Source of the DNA: Uliginosibacterium paludis
GTDB lineage: Bacteria; Pseudomonadota; Gammaproteobacteria; Burkholderiales; Rhodocyclaceae
Length of the DNA stretch: 64,000 nt
Direction: 5' to 3'
Assembly: GCF_039631355.1 (NCBI RefSeq)
Contig: NZ_JBDIVF010000002.1
Span: 620,001-684,000 of the forward strand
Shown: positions 7,743-16,002 of the stretch, piece by piece
Numbering within the stretch: position 1 is the first letter of the stretch
Layout of the letters: every line of letters starts with the position of its first letter
Position numbers and translations under genes: made by a program
Notes under the pieces: model-generated
What the model was told of the DNA's origin: nothing
What the model saw: only the letters and a program-made list of their open reading frames with translations
Databases searched by the model: none

Positions 7743-9257
7743 ATGCTTTCCCTGTTCCAGCAAGGCCTCGAGATCGTCTTCACCTTCCAGGTGCTGGGCC
7801 TGATCTTCTTCGGCACCGTGGTCGGCATCATCTTCGGTGCGATTCCGGGGCTCACCGCTACCATGGCGGTCGCGCTCTTTCTGCCCATCACCTATTCGCT
7901 CAGCGCCTCGGCAGGCATCGCACTGCTGATCGGGCTCTATATCGGCGGCGTGTCGGGGGGGCTCATCTCGGCGATCCTGCTCAAGATTCCGGGCACGCCG
8001 GCCTCGGTTGCCACCACCTTCGATGGCGGGCCGATGATGGAGAAGGGCGAGGGCGCCAAGGCACTCGGCGTGGGCATCTTCTACTCCTTTGTCGGCACCT
8101 TTCTCTCGATCCTGGCGCTGATCTTCATCGCGCCGACCCTGGCGAAGATCGCACTGAGCTTCGGGCCGCACGAGTATTTCTCGATCGCGATCTTCTCGCT
8201 CACGCTGATCATCACGCTTTCCACCGGCTCGATGGTCAAGGGCATTTTCTCCGGCGCGCTCGGCTTCATGTTCTCGACCGTGGGCATCGCACCGGTGGAC
8301 GCGATCACCCGCTTCACCTTCGGTCAGACCGAACTCAACAGCGGCTTCGACATCCTGCCGGTGCTGATCGGCCTCTTTGCCATTTCCGAGATCATCAAGG
8401 TGGCGGAGGAGGTGAAGCATGAGCAGCAGGCCACCATCCAGACGGTGAAGATGAAGGGCTTCGGCTTCTCGCTCAAGGAGTTCTTCGAGCAAGGCTGGAA
8501 CTGCATCCGCTCCACGCTGATCGGAACCGGCATCGGCATCCTGCCCGGCATCGGCTCGGGCACCTCGAACATCGTCGCCTACATGGTCGCGAAGAAGCGC
8601 TCGAAGACACCGGAGAAATTCGGCAAGGGTTGCATCGACGGCATCGTCGCATCCGAAGCGGCTTCCTGCTCGGCGGTGGGCGGCGCGATGATTCCGCTGC
8701 TGACGCTGGGCATCCCGGGCGACACCGTCACGGCGATGCTGCTGGGCGGCTTCATGATCCACGGCATCCAGCCGGGGCCGCTGCTGTTCATGTCGCAAGG
8801 TCCGCTGGTGTATTCCATCTTCATCGCAATGGTGGTGTCCTCGGTGATGATGCTGGTTTGCGAGCTGTATGGCGTTCGCATTTTCGTGAAGATGCTGGCG
8901 ATCCCCAAGCACATCCTGCTGCCGATCATCCTGGTGCTCTGCGTGGTGGGCGCATTCGGCCTGGGCAACCGCGTCTTCGACGTCGGCACCATCGTGTTCT
9001 TCGGCCTGCTGGGCTATGGCTTCGTGAAGTGCAAGATCCCGCAGACGCCCTTCATCATCGGCCTGATTCTCGGCCCGATGGCTGAGACCAATCTGCGCCG
9101 CGGCCTGATGCTCTCGGATGGCAACTTCATGGGCTTCCTGACCGAGCCGATTTCCGCCACCTTCCTGGCCATCGCGGCGGCCTCGGTCGGCGTGCATGTG
9201 TATCAGACCCTCCGCACCCGACGCGAGGCTTCTGTCAAAACCGCCGCAGCCTCCTGA
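7743..9257 (+). CDS. tctA: TctA-family large permease subunit
   Basis: The 504-residue protein has about 11-12 membrane segments. It carries TctA hallmarks: FFGTVVGIIFGAIPGLTATM near the N-terminus, GGVSGGLISAILLKIPGTPAS, and GIGILPGIGSGTSNIVAYMV in mid-protein. It is the permease of the tctCBA set and the last gene of module A; a strong terminator follows 18 bp later. The start uses AAAGGGG upstream of ATG 7743. Confidence 0.93.
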   Translation: MLSLFQQGLEIVFTFQVLGLIFFGTVVGIIFGAIPGLTATMAVALFLPITYSLSASAGIALLIGLYIGGVSGGLISAILLKIPGTPASVATTFDGGPMMEKGEGAKALGVGIFYSFVGTFLSILALIFIAPTLAKIALSFGPHEYFSIAIFSLTLIITLSTGSMVKGIFSGALGFMFSTVGIAPVDAITRFTFGQTELNSGFDILPVLIGLFAISEIIKVAEEVKHEQQATIQTVKMKGFGFSLKEFFEQGWNCIRSTLIGTGIGILPGIGSGTSNIVAYMVAKKRSKTPEKFGKGCIDGIVASEAASCSAVGGAMIPLLTLGIPGDTVTAMLLGGFMIHGIQPGPLLFMSQGPLVYSIFIAMVVSSVMMLVCELYGVRIFVKMLAIPKHILLPIILVLCVVGAFGLGNRVFDVGTIVFFGLLGYGFVKCKIPQTPFIIGLILGPMAETNLRRGLMLSDGNFMGFLTEPISATFLAIAAASVGVHVYQTLRTRREASVKTAAAS

Positions 9258-9275
9258 GCAGTCTCCTCCCCACTG

Positions 9276-9308
9276 TGGCCGGCGTCGCGTACGCCGGCCA
9301 TTTTTTTT
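9276..9308 (+). terminator. rho-independent terminator of module A
   Basis: A 10-bp perfect stem TGGCCGGCGT/ACGCCGGCCA with a 5-nt loop is followed by eight T residues (9301-9308). It lies between tctA and the convergent gntR of module B. Confidence 0.93.
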
Positions 9309-9316
9309 GGGCCGAC

Positions 9317-10036
9317 TCAGTCGGCCAGCTGCCCGACCTTGCGCAACAGGCGCGCCTTGCTCTCCGAGAGGTGCATGCGCAGCGCAGCACGGGCGGCTTC
9401 AGGGTCCTGCCGTTCGATCGCGAAACAGATCTGCTCATGCTCGCGCTGCGCATGGGCGAGGTATTCCTCTGGCGAGCGACTGCTGAGGCGGCCCGGGCGC
9501 AGGCGTGCCCGGGTCATCAGTTGCTCGCTGACATAGGTGAAGAGCTTGAGGAAATGCGGATTGCCGGCGGCCTCCGCGATCAGGCGGTGAAAGCGCAGAT
9601 CGGCCTCGACGGCGTTGCCGTCATGCGTGATCGCGTGCTCGATGTCGCGCAGCGCCTGCTTCATGGCTTCGAGCTGGGCCGGCGTGCGGCGCTGGGCGGC
9701 AAGCACCGCGGCTTCGGATTCGAGCCCGATGCGCAGCTCCAGCACCGAAATCACCTCCTGCACGTCGGTGAGCTGGCTGGAGTCGATGCGGAAACCGGGC
9801 GTGAGCTCCTGCTGCAGCACGAAGGCACCGGCACCCTGGCGGGTCAGCACGCGGCCGCTGGCACGCAGGTTGGCAATCGCCTCGCGCACCACCGTCCGGC
9901 TTACGCCGAACTCGCTGATCATGTCCTGCTCGCTGGGCAGGCGGGAGCCGACGGCGTACTGGCCGGCTGCGATGCGTTCGGTCAGCGTGCGGGTCAGCTG
10001 GCCGGTCAGGGTTTCACGCGGGCGGGCAAGCGTCAT
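9317..10036 (-). CDS. FadR-subfamily (GntR/FCD) transcriptional regulator, module B
   Basis: The 239-residue protein has a winged helix at about 10-75 (SEQDMISEFGVSRTVVREAIANLRASG) and an FCD domain (AVEADLRFHRLIAEAAGNPHF). It is a paralogue of the 2951-3706 regulator. It is divergent from the dehydratase at 10332. Two related inverted repeats (10095-10109 on its -10, 10278-10292 near the dehydratase start site) suggest control of both directions. The ligand is probably an acid sugar or its 2-keto-3-deoxy derivative (inference from FCD family and context). Confidence 0.88.
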   Translation of the reverse strand: MTLARPRETLTGQLTRTLTERIAAGQYAVGSRLPSEQDMISEFGVSRTVVREAIANLRASGRVLTRQGAGAFVLQQELTPGFRIDSSQLTDVQEVISVLELRIGLESEAAVLAAQRRTPAQLEAMKQALRDIEHAITHDGNAVEADLRFHRLIAEAAGNPHFLKLFTYVSEQLMTRARLRPGRLSSRSPEEYLAHAQREHEQICFAIERQDPEAARAALRMHLSESKARLLRKVGQLAD

Positions 10037-10094
10037 GTCTCTTCCTTAGCTGAATTCATCATGACAAGTTTGGCTGATTTCGGAAATTGTGCCT

Positions 10095-10109
10095 AGTCAT
10101 TATATGACT
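10095..10109. promoter_or_regulatory. candidate operator 1 of module B regulator, over gntR -10
   Basis: AGTCAT-TAT-ATGACT is a perfect 6-bp inverted repeat. The minus strand inside it contains TATAAT (10104-10099), a consensus -10 for the gntR gene. Binding would repress gntR. Confidence 0.6.
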
Positions 10110-10239
10110 TGTGCTGTCTGAAATTGCGGCAGGCCTCCTCTGCGGAGAGGCGGGCAGTCGGCTTAGAAAGGGCAATGAAGTGCTGTTCATGTGGGGTAGA
10201 TGGCAAATAAACGGGTAAACCATTAAGGGTTTTGCGGCT

Positions 10240-10269
10240 TTGACGATCTGAAATTGACGGCCCTAATAT
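10240..10269 (+). promoter_or_regulatory. predicted promoter of module B dehydratase-ABC operon
   Basis: TTGACG (10240-10245), an 18-bp spacer and TAATAT (10264-10269) lie 62 bp before the dehydratase ATG. A half-site-matching copy of the operator begins 9 bp downstream of the -10. Confidence 0.5.
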
Positions 10270-10277
10270 GCGCATCA

Positions 10278-10292
10278 ACTCGTATGATGACT
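10278..10292. promoter_or_regulatory. candidate operator 2 of module B regulator
   Basis: ACTCGT-ATG-ATGACT matches operator 1 at 10 of 12 half-site positions, with the same 3-bp spacing. It covers the expected transcription start of the dehydratase operon, a position suited to repression. Confidence 0.5.
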
Positions 10293-10331
10293 GATGAGAT
10301 GCGGGCCCCGCCCGCCGCACAAGGAGACACG

Positions 10332-11486
10332 ATGAAGATCGAAAGCGTCAGTGGCACCGTATTCACCTATCCCAGCAAGCGCTCGGTCGACAGCGCCGGC
10401 CACTCGCACCCGGGGCCCGAGAAGGACGCGAAGCTTGCGATGCTCACGATCACCTGTGACGACGGCAGCCAGGGCCATGCCTTCGGCCCGGTCGAAGTGA
10501 TCCGCAAGCATGTGCTGGACGCCTTTTTCCGCAAGGTCATGATCGGCGCGGACCCCTTCATGCGCGAGCAGATCTGGCAGGACCTCGCGCACTGGCAGCG
10601 CGGCAGCGCCGGCCAGCTCACCGACCGTGCGCTCGCGGTGGCGGACCAGGCGCTGTGGGATCTCGCCGGCCGCAAGCTCGGCCAGCCGGTCTACAAGCTC
10701 ATCGGCGGCTATCGTGACAAGGTGCCGGCCTACGGCTCCACGATGTGCGGTGACGAGTTGAAGGGCGGCCTCTCCACGCCGGAGGAATATGCCGACTTCG
10801 CACTGAAGCTGGTGGCGCGCGGCTACAAGGCGATCAAGCTGCATACCTGGATGCCGCCGGTCTCCTTCGCACCCAGTGTGGACATGGACATCAAGTGCTG
10901 CGCGGCCGTGCGCGAAGCGGTGGGGCCGGACATCGACCTGATGCTCGACGGCTATCACTGGTACTCCCGCACCGAGGCGCTGAAGATCGGCCGGGCACTG
11001 GAAAAGCTCCAGTTCGCCTGGTTCGAGGAAATGATGGACGAGCAGAGCATGTCGTCCTTCGTCTGGCTGACCCAGCAGCTCTCGATCCCCATCCTCGGGC
11101 CGGAATACATGAGCGGCAAGCATCACACCCGCGCCGAGTGGATCAAGGCCGGTGCCTCCACCATGACCCGCGCCGGCGTGCCGGGCGTGGGCGGCATCAC
11201 CCCGACGCTGAAGGTGGCCTACATGGCGGATGCTTTTGGCATGAACTGCGAAGTGCACGGCAACGGCTCGGCCAACCTCGCGGTCTGCGCTGCGATCAAG
11301 AACTGCGCCTGGTACGAGCGCGGCCTGCTGCATCCCTTCCTCGATTACGACGAAGTGCCGGCCTATCTTCACAGTCTCGCGGACCCGATGGACAGCGAAG
11401 GCTTCGTGCATCTGTCGCAGAAACCGGGCCTGGGCGAAGACATCAATTTTGAACATATCGCCGCCCACACACTCGAAAAATACTGA
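10332..11486 (+). CDS. mandelate racemase/muconate lactonizing enzyme-family acid-sugar dehydratase (substrate unassigned)
   Basis: The 384-residue enolase-superfamily protein has an N-terminal capping domain and a barrel. The barrel shows a KxH motif on strand 2 (YKAIKLHTW), metal ligands D (LMLDGYHWY), E (WFEEMMDE) and E (LGPEYMSG), and a late His (CEVHGNGS). This residue set fits mandelate-racemase-subgroup acid-sugar dehydratases. The KxH rather than KxK means it is not a second GudD, and I cannot assign a substrate. The start at 10332 has AAGGAG 5 nt upstream. It heads an operon with a dipeptide-type ABC importer and an HpaI aldolase, so a 2-keto-3-deoxy aldarate product is likely. Confidence 0.85.
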   Translation: MKIESVSGTVFTYPSKRSVDSAGHSHPGPEKDAKLAMLTITCDDGSQGHAFGPVEVIRKHVLDAFFRKVMIGADPFMREQIWQDLAHWQRGSAGQLTDRALAVADQALWDLAGRKLGQPVYKLIGGYRDKVPAYGSTMCGDELKGGLSTPEEYADFALKLVARGYKAIKLHTWMPPVSFAPSVDMDIKCCAAVREAVGPDIDLMLDGYHWYSRTEALKIGRALEKLQFAWFEEMMDEQSMSSFVWLTQQLSIPILGPEYMSGKHHTRAEWIKAGASTMTRAGVPGVGGITPTLKVAYMADAFGMNCEVHGNGSANLAVCAAIKNCAWYERGLLHPFLDYDEVPAYLHSLADPMDSEGFVHLSQKPGLGEDINFEHIAAHTLEKY

Positions 11487-11523
11487 CAACAAGAAGCCAC
11501 ACCGAATCCAGAGGAGAACAGAG

Positions 11524-13128
11524 ATGAGAAAGATGCCTTCCGTGCTGGCCGCCTGCGCACTCGCCGTGTCGCTGATCGGCGCACCCGCACTGGCGAAGAC
11601 GCCTTCCGACCAGCTGATCATCGGCATGAGCATGAACAACCTGCTCTCGCTGGATCCGGCCGGCGCCACCGGCAACGACGTGGTCGAGATCAATGCCAAC
11701 CTGTACGACTCGCTGGTCGAACTCGATCCGGTCAACACCTACAAGGTGATGCCCGCACTGGCCGAGAGCTGGGCGATTGCCGACGACAAGCGCAGCATCA
11801 CCTTCAAGCTGCGCCGTGGCGTGAAGTTCCATTCCGGCAACCCGCTCACCGCGCAGGACGCCGCCTGGTCGCTGCAGCGCGTGCTGAAACTCAACCTGGC
11901 GCTCGCCTCGGTCTGGAAGGGCTACGGCTTCACCGCGCAGAACGCCGAGACCAGCATCCAGGCGCCCGACGCGCAGACCCTGGTGATCCGCCTGCCCGAA
12001 GCCACCGACCCGAAGCTGGTGATCTACACGCTTGCCACCTCGGTGAGTGCGGTGGTGCTCGACAGCAAGAAGGTCATGGCCAATGAGAAGGACGGTGACC
12101 TCGGCCGCACCTGGCTCACCACCAATGAAGCCGGCTCCGGCCCCTTCGTGTTCAACGAATGGCGTCAGAAGGACGTGCTGATGATGACGCGCTTCGACGG
12201 CTACTGGCGTGGCGCGCCCAAGCTGCGCCGCGTGCTGCTGCGGCACATGACCGAATCGCAGACCCTGCGCCTGATGCTCGAGCGCGGTGACATCGATGTG
12301 GCCAACGGCATGTCGGTGCCCGATGTGGAAGCCATGAAGAAGAACCCGGCCATCGTGGTGGAGTCGGTGCAGCGCGGCAACGTGTACTACGTGGCGATGA
12401 GCGTGAAGGACCAGAAGTTCGCTGACAAGCGCGTGCGCCAGGCCATCCGCAGCCTCATCGATTATGACGGCATCAACAAGACGGTGATGCCCAACTACGG
12501 CGTGTTCCATCAGCGCCCGGTCGCCCTCGGCTTGCCGGCCACGTTGCCCGAGCCCGGCTACAGGCTCGATGTACCTGCCGCGAAGAAGCTGCTCGCCGAA
12601 GCCGGCTTTCCGAACGGCTTCAAGACCAGCATCCGCGTGCTCTCCGACCCGCCCTTCATCAACATCGCCACCAGCCTGCAATCCACGCTGGCGCTGGCCG
12701 GCATCGACGCGAGCGTGATTCCCGGCACCGGCAACCAGGTCTATGGCGCGATGCGTGACCGCAGCTTCGAGATCATCGTCGGCCGGGGCGGTGGCGGTGC
12801 CGAGCCGCATCCGCACAGCAACCTGCGCTCGCTGGTCTACAACCCGGACAACCGCGATGAGGCCAAGCTGACCAATTTCCAGGGCTGGCGCACCTCCTTC
12901 ATCAGTCCCGAGATCAACGCGCTGATCGAGAAGGCCGAGGTCGAGGCCGACGAGAAGAAGCAGCTCGCGATGTATCAGGACGTGCAGAAGCTCTACGACC
13001 AGCAGGTCGGCGCGATCCAGCCGGTGTCGCAGATGATCGACACCGTCGTGCTGCAGAAGGACATCCGCAATTTCCGCGGCCATCCGGCAGCCACCACCCA
13101 CTGGCGTGACGTCTACAAGCAGCGCTGA
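11524..13128 (+). CDS. dipeptide/oligopeptide-type (SBP family 5) ABC substrate-binding protein
   Basis: The 534-residue precursor has a signal peptide (residues 1-24, ...LIGAPALAKT). The family-5 solute-binding fold follows (LLSLDPAGATGNDVVEINANLYDSLVELDP, and later KFHSGNPLTAQDAAWSLQR-like residues). Family-5 proteins usually bind peptides, nickel or oligosaccharides. Here the gene sits between an acid-sugar dehydratase and an HpaI aldolase, so the ligand may be a sugar acid or a conjugate. ATG 11524 follows AGGAGAACAGAG. A strong hairpin (13141-13163) separates it from the permease genes. Confidence 0.9.
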   Translation: MRKMPSVLAACALAVSLIGAPALAKTPSDQLIIGMSMNNLLSLDPAGATGNDVVEINANLYDSLVELDPVNTYKVMPALAESWAIADDKRSITFKLRRGVKFHSGNPLTAQDAAWSLQRVLKLNLALASVWKGYGFTAQNAETSIQAPDAQTLVIRLPEATDPKLVIYTLATSVSAVVLDSKKVMANEKDGDLGRTWLTTNEAGSGPFVFNEWRQKDVLMMTRFDGYWRGAPKLRRVLLRHMTESQTLRLMLERGDIDVANGMSVPDVEAMKKNPAIVVESVQRGNVYYVAMSVKDQKFADKRVRQAIRSLIDYDGINKTVMPNYGVFHQRPVALGLPATLPEPGYRLDVPAAKKLLAEAGFPNGFKTSIRVLSDPPFINIATSLQSTLALAGIDASVIPGTGNQVYGAMRDRSFEIIVGRGGGGAEPHPHSNLRSLVYNPDNRDEAKLTNFQGWRTSFISPEINALIEKAEVEADEKKQLAMYQDVQKLYDQQVGAIQPVSQMIDTVVLQKDIRNFRGHPAATTHWRDVYKQR

Positions 13129-13140
13129 GCCCTGATGCCC

Positions 13141-13163
13141 GGCCGCCCGTGCTGCGGGCGGCC
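13141..13163 (+). terminator. intercistronic hairpin after the SBP gene
   Basis: A 9-bp perfect stem GGCCGCCCG/CGGGCGGCC with a TGCTG loop is followed by TGTTCC. It lies between binding-protein and permease genes, the same position as the hairpin in tctCBA. Confidence 0.5.
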
Positions 13164-13181
13164 TGTTCCGCGGAGTCCCTG

Positions 13182-14222
13182 ATGACCACACTTGCCTTGC
13201 CCGCCTTCAGCAGCCGCAGGATGGGCGGCCTCGGCCGCCGTCTGGCGATCGTAGCCGTGACCCTGCTCGGTCTGCTGGCGATGACCTTCTTCATCGGTCG
13301 CGTGATGCCGCTCGACCCGGTGCTCTCCATCGTCGGCTCGGACGCCGACCATTCCACCTACGAACAGGTCTACAAGCAGCTCGGGCTGGACCAGCCGCTG
13401 TATGTGCAGTTCGGCTACTACCTGCGCGACCTGCTGCATGGCGATCTGGGCCGCTCGCTGATGTCCGGCAACCCGGTCACCACCGACATCCTGCGCGTGT
13501 TCCCGGCGACCATCGAACTCGCCACGCTGGCGATCCTGTTCGGAACCTGCGTGGGCGTGCCGCTGGGCGTGTTCGCCGCCACCCACAAGGGTCGCCTCGG
13601 CGACCAGGTGGTGCGCGTGATCAGTCTCTGCGGCTACTCGGTGCCGGTGTTCTGGTTCGGCATGATGGGCCTCATCATCTTCTACGCCTGGCTCGGCTGG
13701 GCGGGTGGCGCGGGCCGCGTGGATCTTGCCTATGACGGCCTCGTGCAGAGCCGCACCGGCCTGCTGCTGATCGACTCGGCCCTGGCCGGCGAATGGGAAG
13801 TCTTCCGCAACGCGCTCAAGTACATCACGCTGCCGGCCTGCATCCTCGGCCTGCATTCGATGGCCTACATCGCGCGGATGACACGGTCATTCATGCTCAA
13901 CCAGCTCAATCAGGAATACATCATCACCGCGCGGGTCAAGGGTCTCTCCGAGCGCGAGGTGATCTGGAACCATGCCTTCCGCAACATCCTCGTCCAGCTG
14001 CTCACCATCGTGGCCCTGGCCTACGGTTCGCTGCTCGAAGGCGCGGTGCTGATCGAAACCGTGTTCGCCTGGCCCGGCTTCGGCAGCTATCTCACCAGCA
14101 GCCTGCTGCTGGGCGACATGAACGCCGTGATGGGCTGCGTGCTGCTGATCGGCATCATTTTCGTAACGCTCAACCTGGTGGCCGATGCGCTCTACCAGGT
14201 CTTCGATCCCAGGACGCGCTGA
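13182..14222 (+). CDS. ABC transporter permease, DppB/OppB family
   Basis: The 346-residue integral membrane protein has six hydrophobic segments. The N-terminal DppB-type helix (AIVAVTLLGLLAMTFFIGR) is followed by the large periplasmic loop (LGLDQPLYVQFGYYLRDLLHGDLGRS). The EAA coupling motif reads ARVKGLSEREVIWNHAFRN. It pairs with the DppC-type permease whose ATG is 1 bp after its stop. ATG 13182 follows CGGAG. Confidence 0.92.
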   Translation: MTTLALPAFSSRRMGGLGRRLAIVAVTLLGLLAMTFFIGRVMPLDPVLSIVGSDADHSTYEQVYKQLGLDQPLYVQFGYYLRDLLHGDLGRSLMSGNPVTTDILRVFPATIELATLAILFGTCVGVPLGVFAATHKGRLGDQVVRVISLCGYSVPVFWFGMMGLIIFYAWLGWAGGAGRVDLAYDGLVQSRTGLLLIDSALAGEWEVFRNALKYITLPACILGLHSMAYIARMTRSFMLNQLNQEYIITARVKGLSEREVIWNHAFRNILVQLLTIVALAYGSLLEGAVLIETVFAWPGFGSYLTSSLLLGDMNAVMGCVLLIGIIFVTLNLVADALYQVFDPRTR

Positions 14223-14223
14223 G

Positions 14224-15132
14224 ATGACCGCCACCATGACCATCACTGCTCCCAAGCCTGCCAACGGCAGCCCGCAATCCTCCGCCCAGGCCCTGCGCCA
14301 GAATCTGGCCCGCAGCCTGAAGAAGCTGCTGCGCAACCCGCTCTCGGTGGCCGGCCTGCTGGTGATTCTCGGCCTCCTGCTGGTGGCGGCCTTCGCGCCC
14401 TGGGTGGCCACCCACAACCCGCTCGCGCAGGACCTCGCCAACACGCTCAAGGCGCCCAGCGCAGAGCACTGGTTCGGCACCGACGAATATGGCCGTGACA
14501 TATTCAGCCGGCTGGTCTACGGCTCCCGCGTCACGCTCTACATCATCTCGCTGGTCACCGTGATCGTCGGGCCGGTCGGGCTGGCGGTCGGGGTGGTGTC
14601 GGGTTACTTCGGCGGCTGGATCGACACGGTGTTCATGCGCATCACCGACATCTTCGTATCCTTCCCCGGTCTGGTGCTGGCGCTGGCTTTCGTGGCTGCG
14701 CTGGGCCCGGGGCTGGACCATGCGGTGATCGCCATTGCGCTGACCTCCTGGCCGCCGATCGCGCGCCTGGCCCGTGCCGAAACGCTCTCCCTGCGTCGTG
14801 CGGACTACATCGTCGCGGTGCAGCTGCAGGGCGCGTCCAGCCTGCGCATCCTGCTGCGCCATGTCACGCCGATGTGTCTGTCATCGGTGGTGGTGCGCCT
14901 CACCATGAACATGGCCGGCATCATCCTCACCGCCGCCGGTCTGGGCTTCCTCGGCCTCGGCGCACAACCGCCGGTGCCGGAGTGGGGCGCGATGATCTCC
15001 GCCGGCCGCCGCTACATGCTCGAATGCTGGTGGCTGGTCGCCATGCCCGGCATGGCCATCATGATGGTGAGCCTGGCCTTCAACCTTTTCGGCGACGGCA
15101 TGCGTGACGTGCTCGATCCGCGCAGCGAATGA
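14224..15132 (+). CDS. ABC transporter permease, DppC/OppC family
   Basis: The 302-residue protein has the OppC_N segment (residues ~35-80, LLRNPLSVAGLLVILG), the FGTDEYGRDIFSRLVYGSR signature of DppC/OppC subunits, and an EAA-type loop (VQLQGASSLRILLRHV). It is the second permease of the module B importer. The start codon lies directly after the dppB-like stop, consistent with coupling. Confidence 0.92.
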   Translation: MTATMTITAPKPANGSPQSSAQALRQNLARSLKKLLRNPLSVAGLLVILGLLLVAAFAPWVATHNPLAQDLANTLKAPSAEHWFGTDEYGRDIFSRLVYGSRVTLYIISLVTVIVGPVGLAVGVVSGYFGGWIDTVFMRITDIFVSFPGLVLALAFVAALGPGLDHAVIAIALTSWPPIARLARAETLSLRRADYIVAVQLQGASSLRILLRHVTPMCLSSVVVRLTMNMAGIILTAAGLGFLGLGAQPPVPEWGAMISAGRRYMLECWWLVAMPGMAIMMVSLAFNLFGDGMRDVLDPRSE

Positions 15133-15142
15133 GGAACATGCG

Positions 15143-15991
15143 ATGAATACCTCCCACGCACCGATGCTCGATGTTCAGGATCTGCGCATCGCCTTCCGCA
15201 CCGGCGAAGGTCTGGTGGAGGCCGTCCGCGGTGTCTCCTTCCAGCTGGGCCGCGAGAAGCTCGCCATCGTCGGCGAATCCGGCTCGGGCAAGTCCACGGT
15301 CGGCCGCAGCCTGCTGCGCCTGCATCCCCGCAGCGCGCTCATCAGCGCCACGAAAATGCGTTTCGGCGAGCTCGATCTGCTCGCCTGCTCCGAGCGCGAG
15401 ATGCAGACCGTGCGCGGCCGCCGCATGTCGATGATCATGCAGGATCCGAAATACTCGCTGAACCCGGTGATGCGTGTGGGCGACCAGATCGCCGAGGCTT
15501 ACCTGACGCACCATCGTGTGCCGAAGAAGGAGGCGCTCGACAAGGCGCTCGCGATGCTCGAAACCGTGCGCATCCGCGATCCGCAGCGAGTGATGCGCAT
15601 GTATCCGCACGAGGTGTCCGGCGGCATGGGCCAGCGCATCATGATCGCGATGATGCTGATCACCGATCCCGAAGTGGTGATCGCCGACGAGCCGACCTCG
15701 GCGCTCGACGTGTCGGTCCGCCTGCAGGTGCTCGCCACGCTTGACGATCTGGTGAGCCAGCGCGGGCTCGGGCTGATCTTCATCAGCCACGACCTGAATC
15801 TGGTGCGCCACTTCTGCGACCGCGTGCTGGTGATGTATGCCGGGCGGGTGGTCGAATCGATTGCGGCCTGCGATCTGGAGCAGGCCCAGCATCCCTATAC
15901 CCGCGGCCTGCTGGCCGCCCTGCCCAGCGTGGACGAGCGCCGCGAGCGCCTGCCGGTGCTGCAGCGTGACCCGGCCTGGCTCGCCGCCTGA
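15143..15991 (+). CDS. ABC transporter ATP-binding protein, DppD/OppD family
   Basis: The 282-residue ATPase has Walker A GESGSGKST, signature SGGMGQR, Walker B VVIADEPTSALDV and the His switch ISHD. The signature begins SGGM rather than SGGQ, which is common in OppD-type subunits. The C-terminus stops soon after the family's HPYTRGLLAALP motif. At 282 residues it is shorter than E. coli DppD (327) and lacks most of the Cys-rich tail that binds Fe-S in some relatives. It lies between the permease and second ATPase genes. Confidence 0.92.
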   Translation: MNTSHAPMLDVQDLRIAFRTGEGLVEAVRGVSFQLGREKLAIVGESGSGKSTVGRSLLRLHPRSALISATKMRFGELDLLACSEREMQTVRGRRMSMIMQDPKYSLNPVMRVGDQIAEAYLTHHRVPKKEALDKALAMLETVRIRDPQRVMRMYPHEVSGGMGQRIMIAMMLITDPEVVIADEPTSALDVSVRLQVLATLDDLVSQRGLGLIFISHDLNLVRHFCDRVLVMYAGRVVESIAACDLEQAQHPYTRGLLAALPSVDERRERLPVLQRDPAWLAA

Positions 15992-16002
15992 GGAGAATGA
16001 GC

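Noticed and set aside
7722..9197. 491-codon open frame opposite tctA
   Set aside because: Asp/His/Arg-rich composition typical of the antisense of a high-G+C membrane protein gene; tctA is unambiguous.
10093..10320. 75-codon frame on the minus strand in the divergent module B control region
   Set aside because: It overlaps the predicted promoter and operators, and has no ribosome site or family.
15997..16002. ATG 15997 as start of the second ABC ATPase
   Set aside because: Only 1 nt separates it from AGGAG; ATG 16003 has a workable 7-nt spacing.
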